From: Brachyspira pilosicoli
Lineage (GTDB): Bacteria; Spirochaetota; Brachyspiria; Brachyspirales; Brachyspiraceae
DNA: 64,000 nucleotides
Reading direction: 5' to 3'
NCBI RefSeq assembly: GCF_036997485.1
Contig: NZ_JAWLPU010000001.1
Location: forward strand, 682,001 to 746,000
Part shown: one piece after another, positions 1-8,321 of the stretch
How the letters are laid out: each line of letters starts with the position of its first letter
Position numbering within the stretch: the first letter of the stretch is position 1
Notes under the pieces: generated by a model
Database searches by the model: none
What the model was told of the DNA's origin: nothing
The model's input: the letters and a program-made list of their open reading frames with translations, nothing else
Translations under genes and position numbers: made by a program

Positions 1-657
1 AAAACAGATAAAATAAAAACAGCTAAAATATTAGATACTTCTGTAATAGTAGACGGAAGGGTATATGATATAGCAGAGAAAAAATTCTTTGACGGACTTT
101 TAATACTTCCAGAGTTTGTAATAAAAGAAATACAATTTTTAAGCGATTCAAGAGACAATCAAAAAAGAATAAGAGGAAGAAGGGCATTAGAAATATTAAA
201 TAAAATGAAATCTTCAAAAAACATACTGCTTTCTGTAACAGATATAGATTTTCCAAACATCAAGGAAGTGGATTTAAAACTCATAGAGCTTGCCAAAAAA
301 ATGGACGCTAAAGTTATTACTAATGATTTTAACTTGATGAAGGTAGCTTCTATTCATGGAGTTGATATATTAAATATTAATGATTTAGCTAATTGTTTAC
401 AAGTAGTTGTGCTTCCTGGAGAGACTATAAAGATAGATTTGATAAGAGAGGGAAAAGATAAACAGGCATTAGGTTATTTAGAAGACGGCACTATGATAGT
501 TGTAGATAATGCTAAACATTTAATAGGCAAAACTGTTGATATAGAAATAGATAATGTACTTCCTAAAGAGGCAGGAAGAGTAATATTTGCTTCTTTGGTG
601 AGTAAACAAAATAATCAGCAAAACAACAAGAAAAAACAAAACCGAGAGCATAAATAA
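1..657 (+). CDS. PIN-TRAM domain protein (YacL-like), 5' truncated
   Basis: The reading frame is open from base 1, so the gene starts upstream of the window. The first visible residues hold a PIN nuclease core: LDTSVIVDGR supplies the first catalytic Asp, FVIKEIQ the Glu, and VITNDFNLMK a later Asp. The last 70 residues form a TRAM RNA-binding domain (VVVLPGETIKIDLIREGK). Family members such as Bacillus YacL have four membrane helices before the PIN domain; those would lie outside the window. By family it is a putative membrane-anchored RNase. The exact substrate is unknown. The C-terminus is a Q/N/K-rich tail. The gene is convergent with mreD, and a repeat element lies between them. Confidence 0.85.
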   Translation, partial: KTDKIKTAKILDTSVIVDGRVYDIAEKKFFDGLLILPEFVIKEIQFLSDSRDNQKRIRGRRALEILNKMKSSKNILLSVTDIDFPNIKEVDLKLIELAKKMDAKVITNDFNLMKVASIHGVDILNINDLANCLQVVVLPGETIKIDLIREGKDKQALGYLEDGTMIVVDNAKHLIGKTVDIEIDNVLPKEAGRVIFASLVSKQNNQQNNKKKQNREHK

Positions 658-696
658 TTTTTTATTGATTTTTTAACTTAGTTTTTAGATATATAA

Positions 697-815
697 TCAA
701 GTTTTTTCATACATCTACGCACACCTAAAGGTGCTCAATTTTGTCGCCCTAAAGGACTCACTTATGTCGCAAAAAAGTGGGGCTTGCAAAACACGCATAG
801 CGGTTGAAAACACAC
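697..815. repeat. Intergenic GC-rich hairpin repeat with two tandem ~24-bp units
   Basis: A GC-rich island in an AT-rich gap between two convergent genes. It holds two tandem units, 724-747 and 748-770. Each begins CCTAAAGG and ends TGTCGC. The flank AAAAAAGTGGGG followed by TTGCAAA matches the end of the other type-1 modules in this window (9463, 30705). No coding function is evident. Confidence 0.7.
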
Positions 816-884
816 AAGATATCAAAATGAAAATACAACATTAATTTTTGACAAAATATAGTTGTTTAAGTATGCATTAAAAAA

Positions 885-1424
885 TCAATCTTCGTAGGTT
901 TTGGTGCTGTCATCTACATGTATTTTGTTTTTGTCATACACTATAGGAGCAATCTTTTCAAACAGTATAAACAATGGTGAAGAAAGTATTACTGTGAGCG
1001 GAAGACCTATAAATAATTCTGAGCGCATAAGCACAGCAACACTTGACAAATCTGCATATATTGCCATTACCAAAAATAAAGCAATAATCTTTATTAAATA
1101 TCCAATTAAAGTAACAAATATTCCAGCTGCAATTTGTTTAATAAATATTCTGCTGTTAAAGAAGCCAACAACCAAACCAATATTAAGAAATATTATAGCA
1201 TAAGAACCAAATGTAGAACTCGAAACAATATCCTGCATTATTCCTATAAAAAATCCGTATATTATTCCCTCAAAAGAACCGTATCTAAATGATAAAAATA
1301 CTAAAAATATAAGAAGCAAATCAGGCTTAGCACCCAATGTTATTCTAATCAAATCATAAGCAGGGGAAGATTGTATTATTAAAAGGATTAATGAGCTTAT
1401 TATAACAGTTATTACTCTTTTCAT
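885..1424 (-). CDS. mreD: Rod shape-determining protein MreD
   Basis: A 179-residue, very hydrophobic protein with about five membrane helices, the size and topology of MreD. The segment FRYGSFEGIIYGFFIGIMQD matches the family pattern in which a charged helix end precedes a glycine-rich helix. Its ATG overlaps the mreC stop as ATGA, so translation is probably coupled. MreD works with MreC and MreB in the elongasome that directs lateral peptidoglycan synthesis. No mrdA (PBP2) or rodA follows; the next gene is convergent. Identification rests mainly on position after mreC and on topology. Confidence 0.88.
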   Translation of the reverse strand: MKRVITVIISSLILLIIQSSPAYDLIRITLGAKPDLLLIFLVFLSFRYGSFEGIIYGFFIGIMQDIVSSSTFGSYAIIFLNIGLVVGFFNSRIFIKQIAAGIFVTLIGYLIKIIALFLVMAIYADLSSVAVLMRSELFIGLPLTVILSSPLFILFEKIAPIVYDKNKIHVDDSTKTYED

Positions 1425-2308
1425 TTATTTGTAACTTCACCCTCTTCATATTCTTCATTAGCAAGCATAATAATTTCTCTGTCTGGAATCTTTTTTATCA
1501 CATACACATTTTCTAAAGTTGAAAAATCAACTATAGGCTCAATATACAAATCGTGAAAGAGTCCATAATTCTTTTTCTCAACTTTAAACACATTTCCAAC
1601 CAATATTCCGCTTGGGAAAACTCCTCCCATTCCGCTAGTATAAACTTTTTCACCCTCTTCAACATCAATCTGCAAATCAATATACTGCAAATGTGTTTGA
1701 GTGGAACGAGGATTCTGACCGCTCATAATACCAGTAGCCTTAGAACTCTCAAGCATAACAGATATTTGAGACCTTTCATCTATGAGAGATAAAACCCTAC
1801 TATTATATTTTCTCACTTCTACAACCTTGCCAACAAGCCCCTTGTATCCGCTTTTATATGATATTACAGGCATACCCACAACAATACCATGAGCCCTTCC
1901 TTTGTTAATCACTATAGTGTTGTAGAAGTTTTGAGGGTCTTTTGAAACTATCTCAGCATATTCTAATGGATATTCATCAGTAGGTGCTTCATTTAATAAT
2001 GCTCTTAATCTTGAGTTCTCCTGACGAAGCTGTTCATATTCTAAAGCTGTGCCGTTTAATTCTGCTATTCTATCTCTAAGTGCCTGAAGCTGACTTTGAA
2101 GTGTAAATATATCTGTAATGCTTGTATAAAGATAAACAAAAGCCTTTGATATATTTTGCGTAGCATTTTGCACAGGATATACACCAAGTGCATATATAGA
2201 ACGCAAGTCAAAAACAAAATTACTCCTATTAAGAACCATAAATATTGACGCTATAAGACTAAGCGTAATATAAAGTATAAGTAATTTGTGTTTTAATATA
2301 TTATTCAC
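1421..2308 (-). CDS. mreC: Rod shape-determining protein MreC
   Basis: A 295-residue protein with a short cytoplasmic start, one membrane helix near residues 10-30, a coiled coil near residues 60-95 (LQSQLQALRDRIAELNG) and a periplasmic beta domain. The motifs VINKGRAHGIVVGMPVIS and GVFPSGILVGNV are typical of MreC. MreC links cytoplasmic MreB to the periplasmic cell-wall enzymes. It begins 3 bases after mreB and overlaps mreD, so the three genes are clearly one transcript. The acidic C-terminal tail (EEYEEGEVTNK) follows the conserved domain. Confidence 0.93.
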   Translation of the reverse strand: MNNILKHKLLILYITLSLIASIFMVLNRSNFVFDLRSIYALGVYPVQNATQNISKAFVYLYTSITDIFTLQSQLQALRDRIAELNGTALEYEQLRQENSRLRALLNEAPTDEYPLEYAEIVSKDPQNFYNTIVINKGRAHGIVVGMPVISYKSGYKGLVGKVVEVRKYNSRVLSLIDERSQISVMLESSKATGIMSGQNPRSTQTHLQYIDLQIDVEEGEKVYTSGMGGVFPSGILVGNVFKVEKKNYGLFHDLYIEPIVDFSTLENVYVIKKIPDREIIMLANEEYEEGEVTNK

Positions 2309-2311
2309 TTT

Positions 2312-3337
2312 TTAAGAAAATCTTCTATAATTTTTTAAATTTCTAGTCTCTTCTATAAACTTACCGCAGCCAATAGCCACACAAGTAAGAGGACTTTCAG
2401 CAAGTATAACAGGAACACCAGTCTCTATAGATATTAAATCTGTAAAGCCAGGAAGTAAAGAAGTACCGCCACTCATAACAATACCTCTCTCAACAATATC
2501 AGCAGCTATCTCTGGAGGTGTTTGATTAAGCACATATTTTACAGCCTCCAATATCTCAAGCAATATATCAGATATAGCATCTTTTACTTCAGCACTGTTA
2601 ATAGTTAAAGTTTTAGGAAGACCAGATACAGAATCTCTTCCTCTTATGTCCATAGTCTTAGATATATCACCCTTATAAGCATGCCCAATATTAATCTTAA
2701 TCTCTTCAGCAGTTTTTTCACCAATATATAAGTTGTGGGTTCTTTGCATATATTTGATAATAGCATCATCAAGCTCATCGCCGCCCACACGTATAGAAGC
2801 ACTGCGTACCATACTACCAAGTGAAAGTACAGCAACCTCAGTAGTACCGCCGCCTATCTCTATAATCATATTACCATGAGGTTCATTAATAGGCATGTCC
2901 GCTCCAATTGCAGCAGCCCTCGCCTGCTCTATTAAAAATATAGTTCTCGCTCCCGCCTGCTCGCAGCTTTCACGTACAGCACGCCTCTCAACTTCTGTAA
3001 TGCCTGTAGGAATACCTATTGCAATCCTCGGTTTTACCAAAGTTTTTTTATTGTGAACTTTATTGATAAAATATCTTATCATCTTTTCAACAGTTTCAAA
3101 ATCTGCAATAACTCCGTCTCTCATAGGTCTTATAGCAGCTATAGAATTTGGTACTTTACCAAGCATTCTTTTAGCCTCATTACCAACAGCTATAACATTC
3201 CCCGTGCTTTTCTCTATAGCAACCACAGAAGGCTCTGCTAAAACAATCCCCTCTCCCTTAACATAAACTAAAGTGTTTGCAGTACCTAAATCTATTCCCA
3301 TATCACTTGAGAACATATTATACAACCAACTAAACAT
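2312..3337 (-). CDS. mreB: Rod shape-determining protein MreB (bacterial actin)
   Basis: A 341-residue actin-fold ATPase of normal length. Phosphate-binding loop 1 is seen as [19 protein letters not shown], phosphate loop 2 as [17 protein letters not shown], and the adenosine motif as [13 protein letters not shown]. It polymerises under the inner membrane and positions the cell-wall synthesis machinery. The ATG has a good AAGGAG ribosome site 10-12 bases upstream. The gene sits between a TPR membrane protein and mreC in one minus-strand operon. Confidence 0.97.
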   Translation of the reverse strand: MFSWLYNMFSSDMGIDLGTANTLVYVKGEGIVLAEPSVVAIEKSTGNVIAVGNEAKRMLGKVPNSIAAIRPMRDGVIADFETVEKMIRYFINKVHNKKTLVKPRIAIGIPTGITEVERRAVRESCEQAGARTIFLIEQARAAAIGADMPINEPHGNMIIEIGGGTTEVAVLSLGSMVRSASIRVGGDELDDAIIKYMQRTHNLYIGEKTAEEIKINIGHAYKGDISKTMDIRGRDSVSGLPKTLTINSAEVKDAISDILLEILEAVKYVLNQTPPEIAADIVERGIVMSGGTSLLPGFTDLISIETGVPVILAESPLTCVAIGCGKFIEETRNLKNYRRFS

Positions 3338-3342
3338 ATATA

Positions 3343-4281
3343 CTATAATCTCCTTAATGCGTCCCTAGCGGGTTTATAGTTATTATCTATTTTTAATGCT
3401 TCTCTAAACATAGCAATCGCTTCATTAATTCGCTTTGTTTTTCTAAATAATTCCCCTATACTATAATATAAATCAGGATTTTTGTCATCTAATAATAATG
3501 CTTTTTTGTAAAAAAATTCGCTTTCTTTATACAAGCCCTGCCTATAATATAAATCCCCAAGCTTAGAATATGATTTCGCTTCCAACTTATAATCATTATT
3601 AAACTTGCCGTCTATATAAGAAAGTATTTGTATTGCTTTGGTGTAGTTTTTATTTCCCTCATAAGCAATAGCAAGCTCATAATATAATTCTAAATTCAAA
3701 AACTCTTTATTATTCTCTGTATCTCTTTTTATAGCATATTCTAAATTCTCTATCGCCTCTTCGTAGTAACCAATCCTATAACATATCTTAGCAAGCTCTA
3801 TAACAGTAGATACCCTATTATCGCCATTTTTTATAGCCTCTAAATAAGAATTATAAGCATCTATATAGTAAGAACTTCCAAGTCTCTGAAACCCATAAGC
3901 TAATCTCTGATATATTATGTATTTATTTTTTATAAACTTTGAAGTTAATAACATTTGCTTTGCATATTTAGTAATATTTTCACTTGCTGTTGTTATAACA
4001 TCTCTATCTGTAGTTATTAGAAGAATATTATAATATAAATCAATACCCGCCATTAATATATTTTTATTTAACGGCTTTCGGCTATGAAGGTCTTTAAATA
4101 TAAAAGAAGCATTATCATAATCTTCTAAAGCTATATAATCATAAATATATCTAATTCTCTTTTTTTCTATATAATTTGAAATAAATAAATAAGACAATAT
4201 AACCGTTAAAATAATACCTGCCAAAGTTGCAATAATGATTCTTGCATTAATTTTTCTTTCAACATCGTATAAATAAGGCAT
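3343..4281 (-). CDS. Membrane-anchored TPR repeat protein
   Basis: A 312-residue protein with one N-terminal membrane helix (about residues 17-37) and then TPR-type helical repeats. The last three are clear: [40 protein letters not shown], and a final partial repeat. The repeats probably face the periplasm or cytoplasm as a protein-protein scaffold; topology was not determined. Only 5 bases separate it from mreB and 8 from the bactofilin gene. Its own ATG lacks a clear Shine-Dalgarno, which suggests translational coupling to the bactofilin gene. Position suggests a role in cell shape or envelope assembly; this is inference. Confidence 0.75.
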   Translation of the reverse strand: MPYLYDVERKINARIIIATLAGIILTVILSYLFISNYIEKKRIRYIYDYIALEDYDNASFIFKDLHSRKPLNKNILMAGIDLYYNILLITTDRDVITTASENITKYAKQMLLTSKFIKNKYIIYQRLAYGFQRLGSSYYIDAYNSYLEAIKNGDNRVSTVIELAKICYRIGYYEEAIENLEYAIKRDTENNKEFLNLELYYELAIAYEGNKNYTKAIQILSYIDGKFNNDYKLEAKSYSKLGDLYYRQGLYKESEFFYKKALLLDDKNPDLYYSIGELFRKTKRINEAIAMFREALKIDNNYKPARDALRRL

Positions 4282-4289
4282 ATTAATTA

Positions 4290-4691
4290 TTATTGATTAT
4301 TATTTGTAGAACCGTATAAATTAAGTATAGTTTCTTTAGGGTTAGTTTTAGGGTCAGGTGATACTATACAAACACCCTCAAGTATAACGCCATTTTGTAT
4401 GATAAGTTCAGGAGTACGAATCTCGCCAAGAACTCTGCTTGTAGGCATAAGCATTACTCTATTTTTTGCCTCAATATTCCCTATCACTATTCCTTCTATA
4501 ACTGCTGAATTAGTTTTAATATTAGATTTTACCTTTCCGCTGTTTCCTACTGTAAGGCTGTCAACTTCAAGATTATCTCCTTCATAACAACCATCTATTC
4601 TTAAACTGCCATTAAGTGTAAACTCGCCTCTAAAATATGAACCTTCACCTATTATAGAATTTGATTCTGATATTTCATTTTTTCTAAACAT
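4290..4691 (-). CDS. Bactofilin (polymer-forming cytoskeletal protein)
   Basis: A 133-residue protein made of short glycine-rich beta-strand repeats: GEGSYFRGEFTLNGSLRIDG, then GNSGKVKSNIKTNSAVIEG, then TSRVLGEIRTPELIIQNG. This is the right-handed beta-helix of bactofilins. These proteins form filaments and often anchor cell-wall modifying enzymes; in helical bacteria they affect curvature or pitch. The start codon has a strong GAGGAGG site. It overlaps the cheR stop by one base (TAATG) and is followed 8 bases later by the TPR gene. Confidence 0.92.
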   Translation of the reverse strand: MFRKNEISESNSIIGEGSYFRGEFTLNGSLRIDGCYEGDNLEVDSLTVGNSGKVKSNIKTNSAVIEGIVIGNIEAKNRVMLMPTSRVLGEIRTPELIIQNGVILEGVCIVSPDPKTNPKETILNLYGSTNNNQ

Positions 4692-5521
4692 TAAAATACC
4701 TCCTCGCTTTTGGTATATACAATCGAATTATCTATATTATTAAATTTAAATTTCGTATCAAGTCCGAATAAAGACTCGCTATGACCTATAAATAAAAATC
4801 CATGCTTATTTAATATATCATAAAATCTATTAACAGTCAATTTAACAGACTCATTATCAAAATATATAAGTACATTCCTGCAAAAAACAACATCTATATT
4901 TAAATATTTGCTGTTCGGATTAATAAGATTATGATATTCAAAACTAACCATGCTCTTTATTTCATCTTTAACTTTATATTTATTATTAGGAAGCTCATCA
5001 AAATATTTAGATAAATACTCAGCACTTATATTAGAAACTTTATCCTTATCATAAATCCCTTTCTTAGCAACCTCCAAAGACTGCATAGAAATATCCGTAG
5101 CATATATTTTAACATTTGATGAATATATCTTCGGAGTCTCTAAACATGTCATCGCTATAGAATATGGCTCCTCCCCTGTAGAACAACCAGAACTCCATAT
5201 ATATATATTATCCGAATATCTTTTATTATTTAATATGATAGGCAGAACTTTATTTTTTAATAGCTCAAAATTGCTCTCTGTTCTAAAAAATTTGGTAAGG
5301 TTTGTAGTGATATTATCTAAAAATAATTTTAATTCATTTTTATCATTTGAAATAAGATGAAAATAATCTCCTACATTAAGAATATTTCTCTCTTTCATAG
5401 AAGACTGTATTCTTGATTCTAATATTACCTGATTGATAAGATTAAACCGAATCCCGCTTTTATTATATATAAACTCCTTGAATAATTCTAAATATTCTTC
5501 ATTTAAACTGCTACTATTCAA
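4691..5521 (-). CDS. cheR: CheR-type chemoreceptor glutamate methyltransferase
   Basis: A 276-residue SAM-dependent methyltransferase. The N-terminal helical domain contains TNLTKFFR. The SAM site is WSSGCSTGEEPYSIA, and a later VVFCRNVLIYF motif is typical of CheR. CheR methylates glutamates on chemoreceptor signalling domains. No in-frame ATG exists near the expected N-terminus; TTG at 5521 gives the expected domain start, and no convincing Shine-Dalgarno precedes it. It may be translated by re-initiation after the cheY-like gene 25 bases upstream. Its place in front of a bactofilin and mreBCD is unusual. Confidence 0.9.
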   Translation of the reverse strand: MNSSSLNEEYLELFKEFIYNKSGIRFNLINQVILESRIQSSMKERNILNVGDYFHLISNDKNELKLFLDNITTNLTKFFRTESNFELLKNKVLPIILNNKRYSDNIYIWSSGCSTGEEPYSIAMTCLETPKIYSSNVKIYATDISMQSLEVAKKGIYDKDKVSNISAEYLSKYFDELPNNKYKVKDEIKSMVSFEYHNLINPNSKYLNIDVVFCRNVLIYFDNESVKLTVNRFYDILNKHGFLFIGHSESLFGLDTKFKFNNIDNSIVYTKSEEVF

Positions 5522-5546
5522 ATTAATGATACCGTATTTTATTAAA

Positions 5547-5963
5547 TCATTTCTTGTCTAGAACCATTTTTATACGCTCTAAAACTTTTTTTCTATCCAA
5601 AGGCTTAGTAATATAATTTTTAGCACCAGCAAGAAGTGCCTTCTTAACCATATCTTCTTTACCTAAAGCACTAACCATAACAACTTTAGCATTTTTATCA
5701 AACTCTATTATTTTTGTAAGAGCTGTAATACCGTCCATTTTTGGCATAGTGATGTCCATAGTAACCAAATCAGGCTTTAGTTCCTTATACATCATAACAC
5801 CCTCTTCTCCATTTTCTGCTGTGCCTACTACTGTATACTGCTCTGATACTAATATCTGCTGCAATTGTTTTACTACAAAAGCTGAATCATCTACCAATAA
5901 GACTCTAAAAGATTTACCAAATTCATTTATTCCATCTGCTGCTTTTTTATTTATATCAGACAT
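5547..5963 (-). CDS. CheY-like single-domain response regulator
   Basis: A 138-residue receiver domain with an 18-residue N-terminal extension. The acidic pair is in VLLVDDSAFV (residues 25-26), the phospho-acceptor is Asp70 in VTMDITMPKMDG, and the conserved Lys120 is in YITKP. No output domain follows, so it acts by protein-protein contact. By motif style (VDDSAFV, KMDGITAL) it resembles CheY and the receiver of CheB. It is the first gene of the cheR-bactofilin-mre operon. A TAAGGAG site precedes the ATG. Which kinase phosphorylates it cannot be told from this window. Confidence 0.9.
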   Translation of the reverse strand: MSDINKKAADGINEFGKSFRVLLVDDSAFVVKQLQQILVSEQYTVVGTAENGEEGVMMYKELKPDLVTMDITMPKMDGITALTKIIEFDKNAKVVMVSALGKEDMVKKALLAGAKNYITKPLDRKKVLERIKMVLDKK

Positions 5964-6215
5964 ATTATATTACTCCTTAAAAACTCTAAAAGATATTATC
6001 GTATTAGAACTTATTATAATTTAAATTAAAATTATATCAGTATATATTGTCATACATTTTTACATGTGTCTATTTTATCAAAATAATAATTTTTTGCAAG
6101 TAAAGATTTACATTTACATTATTATTTTAATAAAATATTAATAACTTTATTAAAAAATATTATATATATGTATAAAAAATAATACTAAAAATACTAATAT
6201 ACACTTTCTTGTACT

Positions 6216-6253
6216 TATATATCTAATTTTTTATAAGAAAAATTAGATATATA
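6216..6253. other. Orphan perfect 16-bp A/T hairpin
   Basis: Arms 6216-6231 and 6238-6253 are exact inverse complements (TATATATCTAATTTTT) around a 6-base loop. It lies between the starts of two divergent genes, so it is not at the end of either of them. It could terminate a small unannotated RNA or insulate the two promoters. No function is shown. Confidence 0.6.
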
Positions 6254-6384
6254 AACCTTTATACAACGAAAAACATATTAATATTCACAATAAATACATT
6301 AAACAATAAAATAACTAAATGATTTTAGCTCTTTATAAAGATAATAATTATCTCGTATTTTTATTAACTTTAAATTAATTTAAT

Positions 6385-6413
6385 TTGCTATTTTTTTACT
6401 AATAAAATATAAT
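6385..6413 (+). promoter_or_regulatory. Sigma70-type promoter of efp
   Basis: TTGCTA, a 17-base spacer, then a perfect TATAAT at 6408-6413. It lies 54 bases before the efp start. The efp ribosome site is AGAGGA, 9 bases before the ATG. Confidence 0.65.
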
Positions 6414-6466
6414 GCTTAAACTAATATCAATATTAAAAATATATTATAATTAGAGGATTTATATTT

Positions 6467-7027
6467 ATGGACGTTAATGATTTAAGAAAAGGCGATGCTA
6501 TTATATTAGACGGCGAAACTTACTTAGTAATAGATGCTCACTTTCATAGAGCTCAGCAGAGAAAAGCTAATGTAAGAACTAAATTAAAAAATATGATTAA
6601 AGGCAACATGGTTGAAAAAACTTTTGCTTCTACTGAAACCGTTGAAGAGGCTGATATTGCATACAAAAAAGCTCAATACCTATATAACGAAGGAAATGAG
6701 TATATATTCATGATACTTGATAACTATGAACAAGTACATGTTAATGAAGATATACTCGGAGATAACAAATACTATCTATTAGATAATAGTGAAGTTGATT
6801 TGCAATATATAAACGATGAAGTTACAGCTATAAGGTTTCCTATACATGTGATTTTAGAAGTTACATATACAGAGCCCGGTTTTAAAGGAGATACTACAGG
6901 AAGTACTTTAAAGCCTGCTAAATTAGAAACTGGAATAGAAGTTAATGTACCATTATTCATAAATATTGGAGATAAAATTAAAGTAGATACTAGAGATGAT
7001 AGCTACGTTGAACGCGTAAATAAATAA
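6467..7027 (+). CDS. efp: Elongation factor P with atypical tip loop
   Basis: A 186-residue protein with the three beta-barrel domains of EF-P (KOW-like N-domain, then two OB folds; GSTLKPAKLETGIEVNVPLF is in the C-terminal domain). EF-P relieves ribosome stalling at proline runs. The loop that normally carries the modified residue (PGKG with Lys34 in E. coli, SGR with Arg32 in Pseudomonas) reads FHRAQQRKANVR here. Aligning the following RTKL to RVKL puts Gln31 at the modified position. Length is normal. The next gene starts one base after the stop. Confidence 0.93.
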   Translation: MDVNDLRKGDAIILDGETYLVIDAHFHRAQQRKANVRTKLKNMIKGNMVEKTFASTETVEEADIAYKKAQYLYNEGNEYIFMILDNYEQVHVNEDILGDNKYYLLDNSEVDLQYINDEVTAIRFPIHVILEVTYTEPGFKGDTTGSTLKPAKLETGIEVNVPLFINIGDKIKVDTRDDSYVERVNK

Positions 7028-7028
7028 T

Positions 7029-7604
7029 ATGCTATATATAGCTTCTATAATATTAGCTTTATTCTTATTCATAATCATTTTTACTGTAAAAGTAAATATA
7101 TTAATATATATAGCAGTAGCCTTATTTATAATTCATATAATACTTACAAAGTCTTTATATAAAACTATAAAAAGGCTATTGCATCTTATACCTTACTTTT
7201 TAGCTGTATTCATTATTCAAGGATTAAACTCAAGAGGAGAATATTATAAAATATTAGGTTTCTACATAGATAAAGTGGGAGCCAATTTTACAATAATATA
7301 CTTCATTAGAATATTAAGTTTATTATATTTCTTATCTATATTTTTTATTCTTATAAAGAAAATTAAAATACCAAATGGAATATTTTTTGATGAAATGATA
7401 AGAATTAATATATTTATGAATATAGTAAAAAAATCATTTTTTTTGGAGTTTAAAAAAATAAGAGATAAAAATAAAACTTTTAAAGAAAAAATAAATTTAA
7501 TTAAAAAACTATTAGAAAATGTTTATAGAGATTCTTTTAAGAGATATCCATACGACAACTTTATTGATAATTATAGGAAATATCAAAATATAAAAACTCA
7601 TTGA
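7029..7604 (+). CDS. Membrane protein, possibly EcfT/CbiQ-like
   Basis: A 191-residue protein with about four membrane helices in the first 115 residues, then a basic, lysine-rich cytoplasmic tail. It starts one base after the efp stop, so it is probably translated from the efp transcript. The layout (short hydrophobic helices, a FIRILSLLYFLSIFFIL segment, then an amphipathic basic region) is loosely like the EcfT/CbiQ transmembrane subunit of ECF transporters, but no diagnostic motif was found. It should be treated as an unknown integral membrane protein. Its last bases overlap the convergent gene that follows. Confidence 0.5.
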   Translation: MLYIASIILALFLFIIIFTVKVNILIYIAVALFIIHIILTKSLYKTIKRLLHLIPYFLAVFIIQGLNSRGEYYKILGFYIDKVGANFTIIYFIRILSLLYFLSIFFILIKKIKIPNGIFFDEMIRINIFMNIVKKSFFLEFKKIRDKNKTFKEKINLIKKLLENVYRDSFKRYPYDNFIDNYRKYQNIKTH

Positions 7605-7960
7605 CCTCCAAATAAAAATTGAGCACAATTACTGCATAAATGATTTTTAAGTAAAACAGCTACAACAATAGTATCTTCTCTGTTTTCAGTCATAAATATG
7701 CCGTTATTATTTTTGTAATATTTATATTTTAACATCTTATTTTTGCCGTCTTTCAATTCCACATTAATAGAAATATAGTTCTCTTTAAAATTATTGTTTA
7801 CCATATTCTTATATTTAGGCTTTATTCTAATATGCAAACTCGATATAGAATGCACATTAATAGTTATGGTATTATCATTGATGTTAAAATAGGCTTCAAA
7901 TATATGATAATAATCTGTATCGCCTTCAATACATTTTGGAGGAACTATTGCATATATCAT
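7598..7960 (-). CDS. Hypothetical small protein, possible beta-sandwich
   Basis: Not recognised. A 120-residue soluble protein with alternating hydrophobic residues (NTITINVHSISSLHIRIKP, YISINVELKDGKNKMLKYKY), which suggests beta strands. There is no signal peptide or membrane helix. The end holds a CSNC pair that could bind metal or form a disulfide. The start has a strong AAGGAG site 7 bases before the ATG, which supports expression. It stands alone on the minus strand and overlaps the end of the preceding gene by 7 bases. Confidence 0.65.
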   Translation of the reverse strand: MIYAIVPPKCIEGDTDYYHIFEAYFNINDNTITINVHSISSLHIRIKPKYKNMVNNNFKENYISINVELKDGKNKMLKYKYYKNNNGIFMTENREDTIVVAVLLKNHLCSNCAQFLFGGQ

Positions 7961-8321
7961 ATAAAAACTCCTTATATATTAATAATAATAAAAATTTATA
8001 TTCTGTCAATTTTTACATTTTTGTGAATATAATTATTATTTTTATGTAATTTTATTATTATTTCATAAGCAAACAATATCTAAAATCAACATAAAATATT
8101 TATTTAACTTACAAGAAGCCAAATTACATCTAATTAAAAAAACAATATAATATACATGCATAAAACTTATACTATTTTATATGTTTTAATAATTATTAAA
8201 ACAATTTATAGTTCATCTTTTACATAAATTTATACAAAAACCATTAAAAGTTTGAAAACAAATTATTTATAATATATACTAAAATAATAATTAAGATAAT
8301 CATTTTTAAAAAGAGAATAAA
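7961..8321. other. AT-rich divergent intergenic region
   Basis: About 360 bases between two divergent genes. Apart from the promoter at 8252-8280 I see no gene or repeat in it. Confidence 0.6.
8252..8280 (+). promoter_or_regulatory. Sigma70-type promoter of the MoxR-type ATPase gene
   Basis: TTGAAA, a 17-base spacer, then TATACT at 8275-8280, 41 bases before the start codon at 8322. Confidence 0.55.

Larger units (their letters stand above)
5964..6466. other. AT-rich divergent intergenic region
   Basis: About 500 bases between the divergent cheY-like operon and efp. I see no open frame of note. It holds an orphan perfect hairpin (6216-6253) and a good efp promoter (6385-6413), both listed separately. 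Confidence 0.7.

Noticed and set aside
724-770. Tandem units as a possible CRISPR array
   Set aside because: Just two adjacent units without spacers, no leader and no cas genes in the window.
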